Of a stretch of DNA of 64,000 nucleotides, positions 54,566 to 64,000 are shown piece by piece. Location: NCBI GenBank assembly GCA_020740775.1, contig JAHEWK010000013.1, positions 1,488,001 to 1,552,000 on the forward strand, written 5' to 3'. Under the pieces are notes generated by a model. That model ran no database searches. It saw only the letters and a list, made by a program, of their open reading frames with translations, and was not told the DNA's origin. How positions within the stretch are numbered: position 1 is the stretch's first letter; each line of letters opens with the position of its first letter. A program made the translations under genes and the position numbers. This DNA comes from Ilyonectria destructans. Lineage: Eukaryota; Ascomycota; Sordariomycetes; Hypocreales; Nectriaceae.

Positions 54566-54821
54566 TGGAGACTGCCGATACAGTAAGTACTTCTCTAGAG
54601 TTGCACTTGTGCATGCGCTTATTTTTGGGCAGCCTCCGCCTAAGAAGAAGATTAAGGTGCCACACAAGGATCATGGAGAAATCACCGCAGTGAACTCACA
54701 CCTACCGTTCGAAATCCACGAACAGATTTGGAAGGAACTGGCCTTGGCTATTCATCGCCCGCTCACGGACAGACAGAGGGACGAGCCCGCCGTATGGAGT
54801 TTAGCTGGCCCTAAATATTAG
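54566..54821 (+). pseudogene. Truncated gene start with nuclear-signal-like and 2EXR-like sequence
   Basis: Exons 54566-54583 and 54633-54821 (49-nt intron GTAAGT...GGGCAG) give 68 residues. METADT is followed by PPPKKKIKV, which looks like a basic nuclear signal. HLPFEIHEQIWKELALAIHRP then resembles the opening of the fungal 2EXR/F-box-like domain (LPxEIRxxIWxxAL). The frame then runs into the dispersed repeat: the last codons and the TAG come from repeat locus 5. A full 2EXR protein is several hundred residues, so this is a 5' fragment cut by the repeat. It could still be transcribed. Confidence 0.5.
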
Positions 54822-54880
54822 CGCTTAGTCCCTAATTTCCAGCGCCTATTGCCCCTAACCTTTAGTGTATAGGTAGAGCC
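54801..54880 (+). repeat. Dispersed ~21-bp repeat array, locus 5
   Basis: Units: GGCCCTAAATATTAGCGC, TTAGTCCCTAATTTCCAGCG, TTGCCCCTAACCTTTAGTG and GTAGAGCCCTAAAGTAT. The first unit carries the stop codon of the truncated gene at 54566-54821. Confidence 0.7.
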
Positions 54881-55610
54881 CTAAAGTATCCATTCTGCCG
54901 CTGTCCTGATCAAATTCGTCGACGTGTCTGGATCGACGGCACCGTTGCTTTCTCAACTTCAACGCCGCGGTCGGCATCTGAATATCGATGCAGGGTTTAA
55001 AACACCATCGTCAGCCACGCGTTCGTTGATCATGTAACCAATAGGGATTATCTGCAGTGGATCGGATTGAGGCTTGCACCTGGATCGACAGGGCATTCGT
55101 CTGGCAGACAATATCCCCTCTCTTTATATAGAAGGAGACATTGATAGGGTTGTAGGAATAGAAAGAGAAAGTTGGAGAAGGAGCCGTAGAATATATATAT
55201 AATTCCGACCGCTCTTGGCAAATTAAATGGACAGCCTCGGTTGTTGTTTCTCTTGCCTTTCAATCATTTATCACTGTTACTCTTTCCGGTTTGCTCGCTT
55301 CCACCAACCAGTGATTTACGCGTCGCTTCAACGTCACCTTCAAACAGAAGCAAACACCAAACCGCGTGATTTCCAGAAAGGAAACAACCTACAGTCACAT
55401 TGCCGCGACTTAACATGAGGTCAGATGTAGGTAGCACGGTAGCGTGATGAGGTCACCGTGGGATCAATCCAAACCCCTTAGCTACATTATCAATCTCCCT
55501 CAAGAGATAACTTGTACACCTTTAATATGCGTGCCATATGCCTTTACCAATCCCTTCGCGTAATGCGAGACAATTCAACCGAAAAAATCGCCATAACTTC
55601 ATAGACCTCG
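54881..55610. other. Intergenic, no gene seen
   Basis: 730 nt of mixed composition with a short TA dinucleotide run near 55191-55202. It is the 3' flank of the 799-residue gene on its right. Confidence 0.5.
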
Positions 55611-58369
55611 TTATTCATCACTGACATATTCCTGTCCTTCTACCAGGATCACCACTGTCAGCGTCGCCGCATACGCCTCTCGAATGGCGCAGGACATGCT
55701 GTTGCCATTTGTTAGCGTTTATAGATGACGGCAGTATCAATAGCCCACTTACCATGTCTTGCGAATGTCGGCCACCACAGCGCTGAGTCCCCAGTGAGAA
55801 CACCATGCTCGCGCCAGAACCTCATTGTCCCGCACACCAAAAGCCTCAACCACCAGTACCTTCTCGTCATCATCATCCCCCTCCTCGTCCACTGCACCAT
55901 CATACATGCCATGCCCATTGTGAAATCCATGTCCGTTGCTAGGTCCATGGCCAAAGCTGTGGCTGAAGAGATCTCGGTAGGGCCCTCGCATCATGCCAGG
56001 CCCAGGGCTAGATCGCACGCTGTGTATTGGCGGTCCTCCGTAGAGACCCCCCCAATCACGGACACCAACGATAGAGTCGACGCGGATCGACGTGTAAACG
56101 TAGTCGAAAAAGAGTGGGTGTGGTCCGTCAGAGCATGGCCACGCAGCCACAAAAGACACGTCGTACATGAGTCTAAGTGGCCACGACACGCCATCGATGG
56201 CAAACTGCACAGTTGCGTCAAACAACCTTGGGCCCCCAACGGTTAGTGTCGTGTCATCGGGCCGGTCTGCCGCCTTGAGGGTCAGCAGCTCAATCCGTAC
56301 TGTATCAACGGCTTCATCAACACCCCGCGGAGCCACGAGCTGGTACTCGTCTACGGGGTACACTTCACCCGGGGGCCCGAGTGGGTCCGATCGCTCTCCC
56401 ATAGACTCAACATCCTCAGGTCCCATGCGCTGCTTCGGCCGTCGGCTCCGGATCCGGGCGATTTGTGACCGGCCGAGATCCGTCGTGGGTCGTGCCGGAC
56501 CCACCCACCCGGCCACCGAGTGGCAGGTTGGTGCCAACACCTTGCCTACAATGCAGGTGGAGGACCAATAGGTGTAACTATTTCGATACTGGAATCCAGA
56601 GTGGGGGTGGTTGTGAGAAAGGAGTGCTAGGTCGTCGGTGGTGTCGGGATCAAGATCCAAGAGTGTGTTCATGATGAGGAATGGAAAGGTTGGCTGTCAG
56701 TTGTTAGCCCTCCTCAATGGGAAATCTCGCTTATTGACAAGCGAGTCCTCGAACCGCTGTTCGTGAAATGTGGTCAACACTTACACCTGGAAGTATCACA
56801 CCGCTGAAAAAAGAAAAGGCATCGGAGCTGATGTCGTCCAGAGCCATCTCCGAATCCTTCCGCTTCATATTGTCCAGAGTGGCTGCCAGGTTGGGCCATT
56901 TCATCATCTGGGCGAAGCGCTTGAGCATTTTGATCTGACGCTTTTTAAGCTTGTATCGAAGGAGGACTGTTTTCATGGTTAGAGATGCATTCGAGTACTC
57001 ATCCGTAGAGTTCCTCGTCTCCGCACACGTAAGGAACTGGATGGGACTTACTATCCTCGGGCGTCTTGCCAAAGTCGTCCACGCGGACATATTCACGCCA
57101 TCGACGAGCCAGAGCCAGGTTCCACTGAATGGTGGGCGGGATCTGCTGAAGAAGCTTCTCTTTGGCCCAGTCTCCATGCTGGTGGGACTGGATGCGCAAG
57201 TCAAGCTCGATGCTTAGGAGTAGCTGGTGGTAAAACTTGCGATACTGGTCACCGTTGGCCTTGGTGGCATCGAATATGAACCGAGTTGCAACCTGGTTGC
57301 GCACGTTGGTAAAGTCGATCCAGTCGGGCCGGGATAGGACGAGGATCAGGTCAGTTATTTGCTTGTCGAGAGTGCGATGAGGACTCAGGATCTTGTCCGG
57401 GTCACGCAGGATGCGCTTATAGAGGATACGGTAGAGCAGGGCTTCATCGTCGTCCTCGAGCCCGTAGCGTAGCTCCTGTAAGCGTTCAAAGATACGTTCA
57501 AGGTCCATGGGCCGGGGCATAACGCCCGAGTCGCGGAGTCCGATTGCCGGGGGTAGGAGACTGGACATGGAAGCCCATTGGTTGAGGGTGATGGTGCCGG
57601 GCAGATGGCCAAAGTAGAAGGAAAAGCTGGGCTGCTCCAGAGTCTCCCAGGGGTAGGTGGCACGACCAGAACTGAGTGTCCGCAAGGTCATGAACTGAGT
57701 CATGCCGTCGTGCAAGTTGGCAGCGTCGGTGCCGTCATGACGATTGCCGTTAGAGGTGGTGTAAAGGGCATAGTAGCTGTCAGCGGCATGGGGGATAGAC
57801 CGCTTGTGACCCTTGTGAGAGGGAGCACCGCGGGCGACGAGCTCGAGGGCATGCTGAGGCGGCAGCTCCTCATGACTGGACACGCCGCTGGGAGGCCACG
57901 ACGACAGGGTCCCGGGGGAGCGGAAGACGCGGCGGCTGGGTGGAACGGCCTTCCTAGCAGGTAAGCCGGATGGCTTGTCCGGGTCAATCTCCGACTGGGG
58001 CCGTCGGGGCCGGCGACGACCGGCGGGAGCCAGAGGGCCGTCAACCGGGCCGGAGCGACGTCTCTGGAGGTCCGGGACGAAGTCGGCCACGGGGTTGGAG
58101 ACGGCGCCGGGTTCGGCATCGCTGACACGGCGAGACTGGTCTCTTGGCTGGGCGGAGGTCAGCGGAGGTGAGCAGGCAGGGTTCAGAGGCTCAAGAAGTG
58201 ACAAGTGACAAGTGAGAGGAGAACAAAGGACAAAGGACAAAGAACAAAGGACAAAGAACAAAGGCCGAGTACGCACCGGAGGCTGTTTGGTCGAGGGCTT
58301 CCTGGCGACACTAGCCCGACGCAGCAGGCCACCCCAGAAACCCTTTTTGTCGTCGCCTTGATCAGCCAT
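55611..58369 (-). CDS. Conserved-looking fungal protein of unknown function, 799 residues, five exons
   Basis: Minus-strand exons 58369-58277, 58147-57052, 56966-56785, 56693-55753, 55698-55611; every junction keeps frame. Introns are 129, 85, 91 and 54 nt. It begins MADQGDDKKGFWGGLLRRAS, then a basic disordered segment rich in Arg/Pro to about residue 120. A well-ordered central part follows: FMTLRTLSSGRATYPWETLE, SFSFYFGHLPGTITLNQWAS and DLERIFERLQELRYGLEDDD, then a helical DWAKEKLLQQIPPTIQW. A beta-rich C-terminal half contains FQYRNSYTYWSSTCIVGKVL and a Gly/His repeat (GHGPSNGHGFHNGHG) before an acidic run. I do not recognise a named domain. No signal peptide or membrane segment is clear. 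Intron 1 contains a heptamer microsatellite. Splicing it into one gene rather than two rests on phase-consistent junctions. Confidence 0.75.
58219..58264 (+). repeat. ACAAAGG/ACAAAGA heptamer tandem repeat in an intron
   Basis: About six copies of a 7-nt unit lie in intron 1 of the 799-residue gene. On the transcribed strand this is a pyrimidine-rich CTTTGT tract upstream of the branch site. Confidence 0.8.
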
Positions 58370-60245
58370 GATGTCATCCGCAGTGGCCGGCGCAGCGACA
58401 GCGGCGGAAGGGCGCGAGCGTGGGTGAGAGGGCGGATGTGAGCCGGAGAGTGAGCCGGAGAATGGGCCGGAGGATGAGCGCGGGCAGAAGTGTAGATGTG
58501 CCAAGTGGCGACGGGCGGCAGTGCGAGCGCGTGTGTAAGTACGTCAGCCCAACGATGGTGAGGCCGCCCATGAGCGTCAGGCCCAGGCCGGGCTGAGAAT
58601 GCGATGTTGTTAGCTGTGTGCGGCCCGGTGCGATGGCTGATAGAGGCCGCCGTGGCACATGATCCAGCCCCGGTATGTCGAGTCCTCCGAGTCGCCCGCC
58701 CACGTGAGAGAAGAAATCGGGCAGGCGCATACGCGTCGTATCGCGAAAGGCGAGGCAGGCACTGGGTACTGCTTCGTGGTTGGGCAGGGCACGATAAGGG
58801 ATTGTTGGAGGGGAGAGGGAAAAAGGGAAGGGGAAAAACACGGCTGGATTCGTTCCCCGACCACCTGCACGCGTGCGTTGCGTAAATTGGTCGACGGCGA
58901 GGCGCAACCGCCCACGCAGCTGTGGGCAGGGATGGGATGCGTTGGTGTTATTAAAGACGTTGCTGTAGTGAAGTGTAACTAAAAGCCTAACGTTAGAGCG
59001 ACGGACCCGGTCAATCAACGTCAGTCCGCAGTCCGCAGTCCAGTACGGTGTAGCTTTCGCAGTTGACTCACCAACTCGTCACATCAGCCCGCGACTATTC
59101 AGCGAATGAATCCAACGAATCACCCCTGACGACGACGAAGAGGGGAATCTCGTGCAGAAAATTGCTCGGGGGACGAAGCGAGAAGGCAGGGATATGCACG
59201 ATATGCACTGCACCTCCTTAAGCCCTTAAAACACACGAGCACTCCTTGTCCCTTGCGTCCGTGTCCCGCCACGCCCGCCCCGTCACATCATATCGTGTCT
59301 CGGCCCAGTCATGATCAGCAGGTTCCGGTAGACGAGGGAACGCAGGAAAAAGAAAACCACGAGGAAATTTGCATATCGCAGAGCACCTTGATTGATCAAT
59401 CCATTGGGCTTCTTTCCACCCCTTCCCGCACACGGATATGTACGCATGCATAGGTAAATGAGATGGCCCCAAGTGGAGAACGAACTGCAGAAGCTGCAGC
59501 AGTTTGCCAGCGCACCCACAACGTCAACCTGCACCCCTAGTGCATGAGTCCAGACCTGACTGGCCCATTGCCTCGCATTGCTTTCGTACCTACAGATCTT
59601 AATTACAGAGATAAACTAGGCTTGAGTTTCGTAGCATGGCCATTCATTCGTCATCAGGCTTGGGGGTTTCATCAGCTTTAACTTGCTAGTGACATCACAG
59701 GCGATTGAATGGCTGGAGTTGTCCAATCCTCTTGGGGTTCTATAAGCGACAAGGATTAAAGATATTTACATATTCTCCGCGATACCCTTTGTTATCAACT
59801 TCCCTCTTTTATGACAGTCAGCACAATACAACAGTTCGACTACAACAATACGTGAGCATGCCCCCTGAATCAGGGAGGGTACTCGTAGATAATAATCTTT
59901 CACCTTTCCTCAGAACTCAAGGTACTGAGACTTTGATATGATTATCCTCGTCAAGCTGAGCAGAACCTAAACGAGTCAAATACACATCCACATCGTCGAG
60001 ATGAAATCCATCTTCTCGATGCCATGAAACCATTGCTTGAATTGACATACATCCTATCCATAGCCCCTATGTCCAGTCCTCAGCCATTCACCTCTCGCCC
60101 TGAGCAAATGCAAAACTCATACCGGCATTCAACGCCTCTGTATCGCTTCAACTCACAATACTATACAGTCTCTGATTTCGTTCTCCCACCTCTTATCAAT
60201 TTCCATCCCATGCAACCCGTCCATGCATACACCGCACATCTCAAA
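58370..60245. other. Promoter of the 799-residue gene and VTC4 3' flank
   Basis: 1.9 kb. A 214-codon minus-strand open frame (58374-59018) directly upstream of the ATG has repetitive Pro/Arg/Leu composition and is best read as 5' leader. Nothing else is seen. Confidence 0.5.
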
Positions 60246-62695
60246 CTACCGTAGATCCTCGCTAACGGGCTCATCCGGCACACCATCATGCATCCGCCCA
60301 AAGGCTTCCCGATACTGCGTTACAAGTTAGCATTCGTCTTCCACACTTTTGACATAAACTTACTGCGAAGAAAAAGTTGAGGAGCAGGGCCACTATCAAG
60401 GAAAAGCTGATAATGATAGGTCCAATCATGTTGTCAAAGTCCTTGCCGCTCCGCTCCAGAATCATGCTTCGTCGCGTCTGCATCATTCCATAGCCCCAGA
60501 GTCCTGCAAAGATGGCAATCAAGACGTAAGTGATGCCCATGATCTCAGCAACCGTGTTCTTGCCAGCTGCCGAGTACAGACCCATCGCCAGGCCACCCTG
60601 AAGGATGCAGATGTGCTGCCACTTGAGGAAAGTTCGCTCGTTGGCCAACCACACCTTGGGTTCCACCTTGAGCTCGCCCAAGTTCTTGATCCACTCCGTT
60701 GGCTTCACAACACCCTCGGGGAGCGCCGCTGAGGCCCGTTTAGCCTTGGAGTACTTGGACAGCGAGAACCCCGGAATCACCGACGAGAGTGTTCCGTAAC
60801 CCCTCTCCTGCTCCTCTGTCTGTCTGGAACTGCTCTCTCCCTCCTCTTCTCCGTTGTTCAGTCTCGATACCCGGTTGTTCAGGGAGTGGGACATCGAATC
60901 CTTCGACATGCGGTCCGCCAGGTACGATTTGCTCACGGGCGAGCTCTGCGCAGGTCTATATGAGGCCGACTTGCCACCAATTAGGCTGCCCACCGCCATA
61001 ACGTCCTCGGCGTGCTGGGCACGACGCTGCTCCTCTTCCTCAAATACCGCCTGGGGATCCTTGCGGATGTCCGTCTCCAAGTCGCTAAGCCAAAAGGGTA
61101 GGTTGTTGACATAGTCCTCAAACAGAGACGCCACACCGTGGACAAACTTGGAGAATCGTGGGGTGGAGTGGACCAGGTGGGATGCCATGAGGTCCTCAAC
61201 CCAAGAGGGGCGCTTTCGTTGGCCGTCCTCCTTGAGCTTAATCTCGAGGAGAGCGTAGGGGAACCGGTTAACCTCGCTCTGGTTCATCTTCTTGAATGGG
61301 AACGTCATCTCGCTGTCGTCAATGTCGAGGCGGTGCCACTCGTTGGGGTCACGGCAGGGGCGGTCCTGGTCTAGGGTGTCCTCACGGATGAAGGCAACAT
61401 TGGTATCGATGGCAATACGGATGCGGTCGTCGGCAGGCCTCTGGAACGCGGTTCGGAGGTAGTTGGCTCGGAGGACGGGGCTGAGGCCCTTTTGTTGCAC
61501 GAAATTTTGGATCGTCGAGACCGCCTTCTTGAATAGATCTTGCTGCTCCACCGTGTAGCCCTTCCTCTTCATCTTCTGGACGGCCTTGTCCAAGTCGTAG
61601 TCGCCGTCGATAAAAGTCTTGACGTACTTTTCCTTGATGGAGAACTTGAGCTCCTGGCTCTGGCCCTTGGCATCAATCGTCTTCTGCTCAATAAAAATCT
61701 CCGGGCGAGAGCCCAGCTGTCCGTACCACCGCATACGCAAGGATGAGGCCTCGGTCTGACGATTGACCTTTTCACCGTATAGATCGAATTTGGGGCTATC
61801 AAAGTAGAGCGAGGTGATGGTAGGAGAGTCGTTGCCGTCGAGCTCTTTGGCGGATTGCTCGCTGTAGACGAGGGAGGGCAAGTGTCGCAGGATGACAGTC
61901 TTGACTTCGAGGAGGTTATCGGGATGAACCCAGACTGCAAAGCGTGTTAGTGGATTGGACTCGATGGATTGTTAGGCACTCAAGGGTGACGAGAGACGTA
62001 CACTTGTGGGAGGTGTAGCGCTCGCCATTGTGAGTCTCGCCCTGGGTCTCGAGACCCAGAGGGGGAAGCTGGTCGGTACCATCCTCGAGCTGCTGGCGGA
62101 TTGCAAAGTACATGATAGAGAGCTTATTGAGGAGAGGCGAGTAGCCCTGCTCCGAGTTGAAGGGGCGCTGCGACAAGCTCAGCTGCATCATGGGGCGGAC
62201 CTTGTATCGGTCACCTCGCTTGCGGTCGTGCTTCTTGACAATCTTGAGAAAGCCAGTATAGTTGATGTTGCTGTACTTCTTCAGCTCGCGAACCTCGTTC
62301 GTAATGCCGTCGAGCTCGGTCTCGAGGGCGCGCAGGCGAGAGGCGGAGATGTCACCCTTCGGCCGGGGAGGTTCGGCTTGGGCACTGGCCTCAGCATCGT
62401 CGGTGGTGGACTCGGGGACGGGTTCGGGGGCGAGCTCCTTGAGCTTCTCGAAGGCAGAGTCGGCGCGGTGCTTTAGGGCATCTACTCGCTCCTCTTGGAA
62501 CTTGGCGACCTTGTCAAGCTGGACATTGAAGATTTCGTCGCAGAAGCGCTCCTCGTCATCGGCAGTCCAAGGCTGCTGGGCATCGTCATCGGCCGAGCGG
62601 TCCTCGCGGAGCAAGCTCTTGAGCTTGGTGTAGTCGATGTACTTATCCTTCCATTCCGGATAGACGGACTCGCGCAGAGTCCTACCGAAGCGCAT
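60246..62695 (-). CDS. vtc4: Vacuolar transporter chaperone polyphosphate polymerase, VTC4-like (SPX-VTC-DUF202)
   Basis: Minus-strand exons 62695-62002, 61934-60364, 60314-60246; 777 residues. Introns are 67 and 49 nt. The N-terminal SPX domain is MRFGRTLRESVYPEWKDKYI to about residue 180, with the lysine-rich KKYSNINYTGFLKIVKKHDRK (inositol-pyrophosphate pocket). The tunnel domain (about 225-560) includes SLYFDSPKFDLYGEKVNR, LRMRWYG, IFIEQKT and ALLEIKLK, the basic residues and glutamates expected of the catalytic Vtc4 type. Three C-terminal membrane segments form DUF202 (ICILQGGLAMGLYSAAGKN, GITYVLIAIFAGLWGYG, IIISFSLIVALLLNFFFA). Family knowledge: makes polyphosphate from ATP while moving it into the vacuole. 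Vtc2/Vtc3 share the layout but lack active-site residues; I favour Vtc4 by motif. Confidence 0.88.
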
Positions 62696-63493
62696 GGTCG
62701 ATGGGGATGCGTCTCGTTATTGTTGGGAATTGGGAATCGGCAATTGGGGCGAGATGCGAGGTGACGAAGGGTGTGGGTGGTTGAGGTGGTGTTGTTATGG
62801 TTGAGGCGCAGAATCACGAGGTCGGATCGAGTGACACAATGATGATGCCGACGCGGAGCAAAAGCGACGACAGCGGGAGAGAGGGAGAAAAGAGGAATTG
62901 GGACAGATTCCGAAGGGAGAAGAATTAGCCCACGATGCAAAAAGTATTTGCTTAAACGTCGGTCCCGCAGTCGCAGGTGCAGTTAGACGGGTCGCTGGAT
63001 TCTCGACGAGATGAGAGACAAAGGGTAGGAAACAGAGCGGGTGGCCGAGGACAGTGGAGTTGGTAGTGGACTGTGGGTCGGCGACAGTGGAGAGCACGGA
63101 GCACGGGTGGGTGTCGCCCACCTGAAGCACAGTTTTCAGAGCACTCACCCTCCAACCAGCCACTGACTTTCGCAGCCAGAGCTCCCCGTCACTGGGCGCC
63201 AGTGACCTACAGCAGCGCCATCGGCCCCGCTTGGCTGCGCTGAAGCTCGAGCTTAGCCTTTCGTGATGTAATTAGGCGAGCTCAGGCAGTGCGACTTTCA
63301 CTCCCAACTCCCGTCGCACAGTATTCTCGCGTCGTATCACCATGTTGCGCAGCTCTCCCGGCAGCTGCAGTCCCTGCTACAGTACGTATCAGCAGTACCT
63401 CCGTCTACCAGTAGGAACGAGGGATTGATCAAAAGAGGGTCCAGATTTCCAGGCCGTGACCGAGCCATTGTCCTATCAGAGACAAGTTTGCCG

Positions 63494-63914
63494 CACGTGC
63501 GTTCCAGGCCGCGTCCGAGTGGGCTACTGACGCAGCGGGTAGGCATGTAACCCGATTCCTCAAGATCCTGGAAGATCCCAGTTCTGTGTTACTGTGCGTT
63601 GCTGTGCGTTGCTGTGAGCTACTGTAAGCTACTGTGCGCACCCCAAGATTGCATCCCTGCGAATGACTTGGCGCACGTGAGGCCACTGCACGTTCTCGCG
63701 GGCCGCAGGCCATCCAGACTACGCATTTGGCCGGCTTCAACTAACCGAGAAAACGGAGCAGCTTTGATCTCGGTCAGCTCTCTCGACCTAGACAATCCAA
63801 TCCACCGCTGTATAATCACCCGAATCTAATCCCAATTCATCCCAGCTTCCCTGCACTGGCCCACACCCCTCCCTCCAGTCAGACGCGAGGAGTGACGTTG
63901 GTCAAGGGCACGTG
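63494..63914. promoter_or_regulatory. Three CACGTG (PHO-box / NUC-1 type) sites upstream of VTC4
   Basis: CACGTG at 63494-63499, 63674-63679 and 63909-63914, 0.8-1.2 kb upstream of the VTC4 ATG. CACGTG is the site of yeast Pho4 and Neurospora NUC-1, which switch on phosphate-starvation genes including VTC and PHO89/pho-4. Other bHLH factors also bind it. Confidence 0.4.
63591..63640 (+). repeat. 10-nt tandem repeat, five copies
   Basis: The units ACTGTGCGTT, GCTGTGCGTT, GCTGTGAGCT, ACTGTAAGCT and ACTGTGCGCA follow each other without gaps. Confidence 0.8.
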
Positions 63915-64000
63915 AGCAGTCTCATATCTCTGATCTCAATTGATGTGTGTTGAAGGGGCCAGGCTCTCCAGCTTAGTGGTTCAACCACATGCCTGGATTT

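Larger units (their letters stand above)
62696..64000. other. VTC4 promoter and right edge
   Basis: 1.3 kb without a supported gene. It holds three CACGTG boxes (63494, 63674, 63909) and a decamer tandem repeat at 63591-63640. Confidence 0.55.

Noticed and set aside
58374..59018. Upstream 214-codon frame as an N-terminal extension of the 799-residue gene
   Set aside because: Repetitive Pro/Arg/Leu/Ser content, and MADQGDDKK at 58369 is a good start; better read as 5' leader.

Overview
The window is nuclear DNA of a filamentous ascomycete (Pezizomycotina, most likely a Sordariomycete). The reasons are short introns (45-175 nt) with GTAAGT-type donors and CTAAC/CTGAC branch sites, a Zn2Cys6 regulator, a NACHT-ankyrin NLR, a PHO-4 phosphate permease, a VTC polyphosphate polymerase and AT-rich intergenic islands that look like repeat-induced point mutation (RIP) debris. 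The genus cannot be named from sequence alone. All gene models are hand-spliced from frame continuity and splice signals.

Layout. 1-545 (-): 5' end of an NAD-dependent epimerase. 2784-6141 (+): UPF1-like SF1 helicase with an in-frame TAG. 6355-8110 (-) and 8585-10000 (+): divergent Zn2Cys6 regulator and FAD-dependent amine/amino-acid oxidase. 10391-11191 (-): secreted CAP protein. 12553-14091 (-): MATE exporter. 15136-15963 (-): proline-rich unknown. 18117-19753 (+): flotillin. 22451-23613 (-): mitochondrial phosphate carrier. 24824-31135 (-): giant NLR with more than 20 ankyrin repeats. 31712-31995 (-): tiny spliced gene. 34616-36438 (-): PHO-4 phosphate permease. 55611-58369 (-): five-exon 799-aa unknown. 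60246-62695 (-): VTC4-like polyphosphate polymerase.

The outstanding region is 41209-52493, an isocyanide (isonitrile) biosynthetic cluster. It holds a siderophore-type MFS transporter (-), an adenylation-thiolation-acyltransferase NRPS-like enzyme (+), a stand-alone DIT1/PvcA-family isocyanide synthase (+) and a second BAHD-like acyltransferase (+). It resembles the copper-responsive crm pathway of Aspergillus fumigatus, in which isocyanide synthase, A, T and transferase domains are fused in one protein (CrmA). Here the synthase is separate and lies downstream. Every intergenic region of the cluster carries TTGCTCA, the core of Mac1-type copper-response elements. The likely joint role is making and moving a copper-binding isonitrile under copper limitation; that is inference.

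The 3' flank of the cluster (52494-55610) is a mosaic of debris. It includes a broken 56-bp fragment of the cluster's own adenylation domain fused to a duplicated promoter-like segment, and a truncated 2EXR-like gene whose stop codon lies inside a dispersed ~21-bp repeat. That repeat (core AGCCCCTAATTTTTAGCGC) recurs in short degenerate arrays at five or more intergenic places and matches no family I know. Three phosphate-homeostasis genes (carrier, permease, VTC4) also lie in the window.
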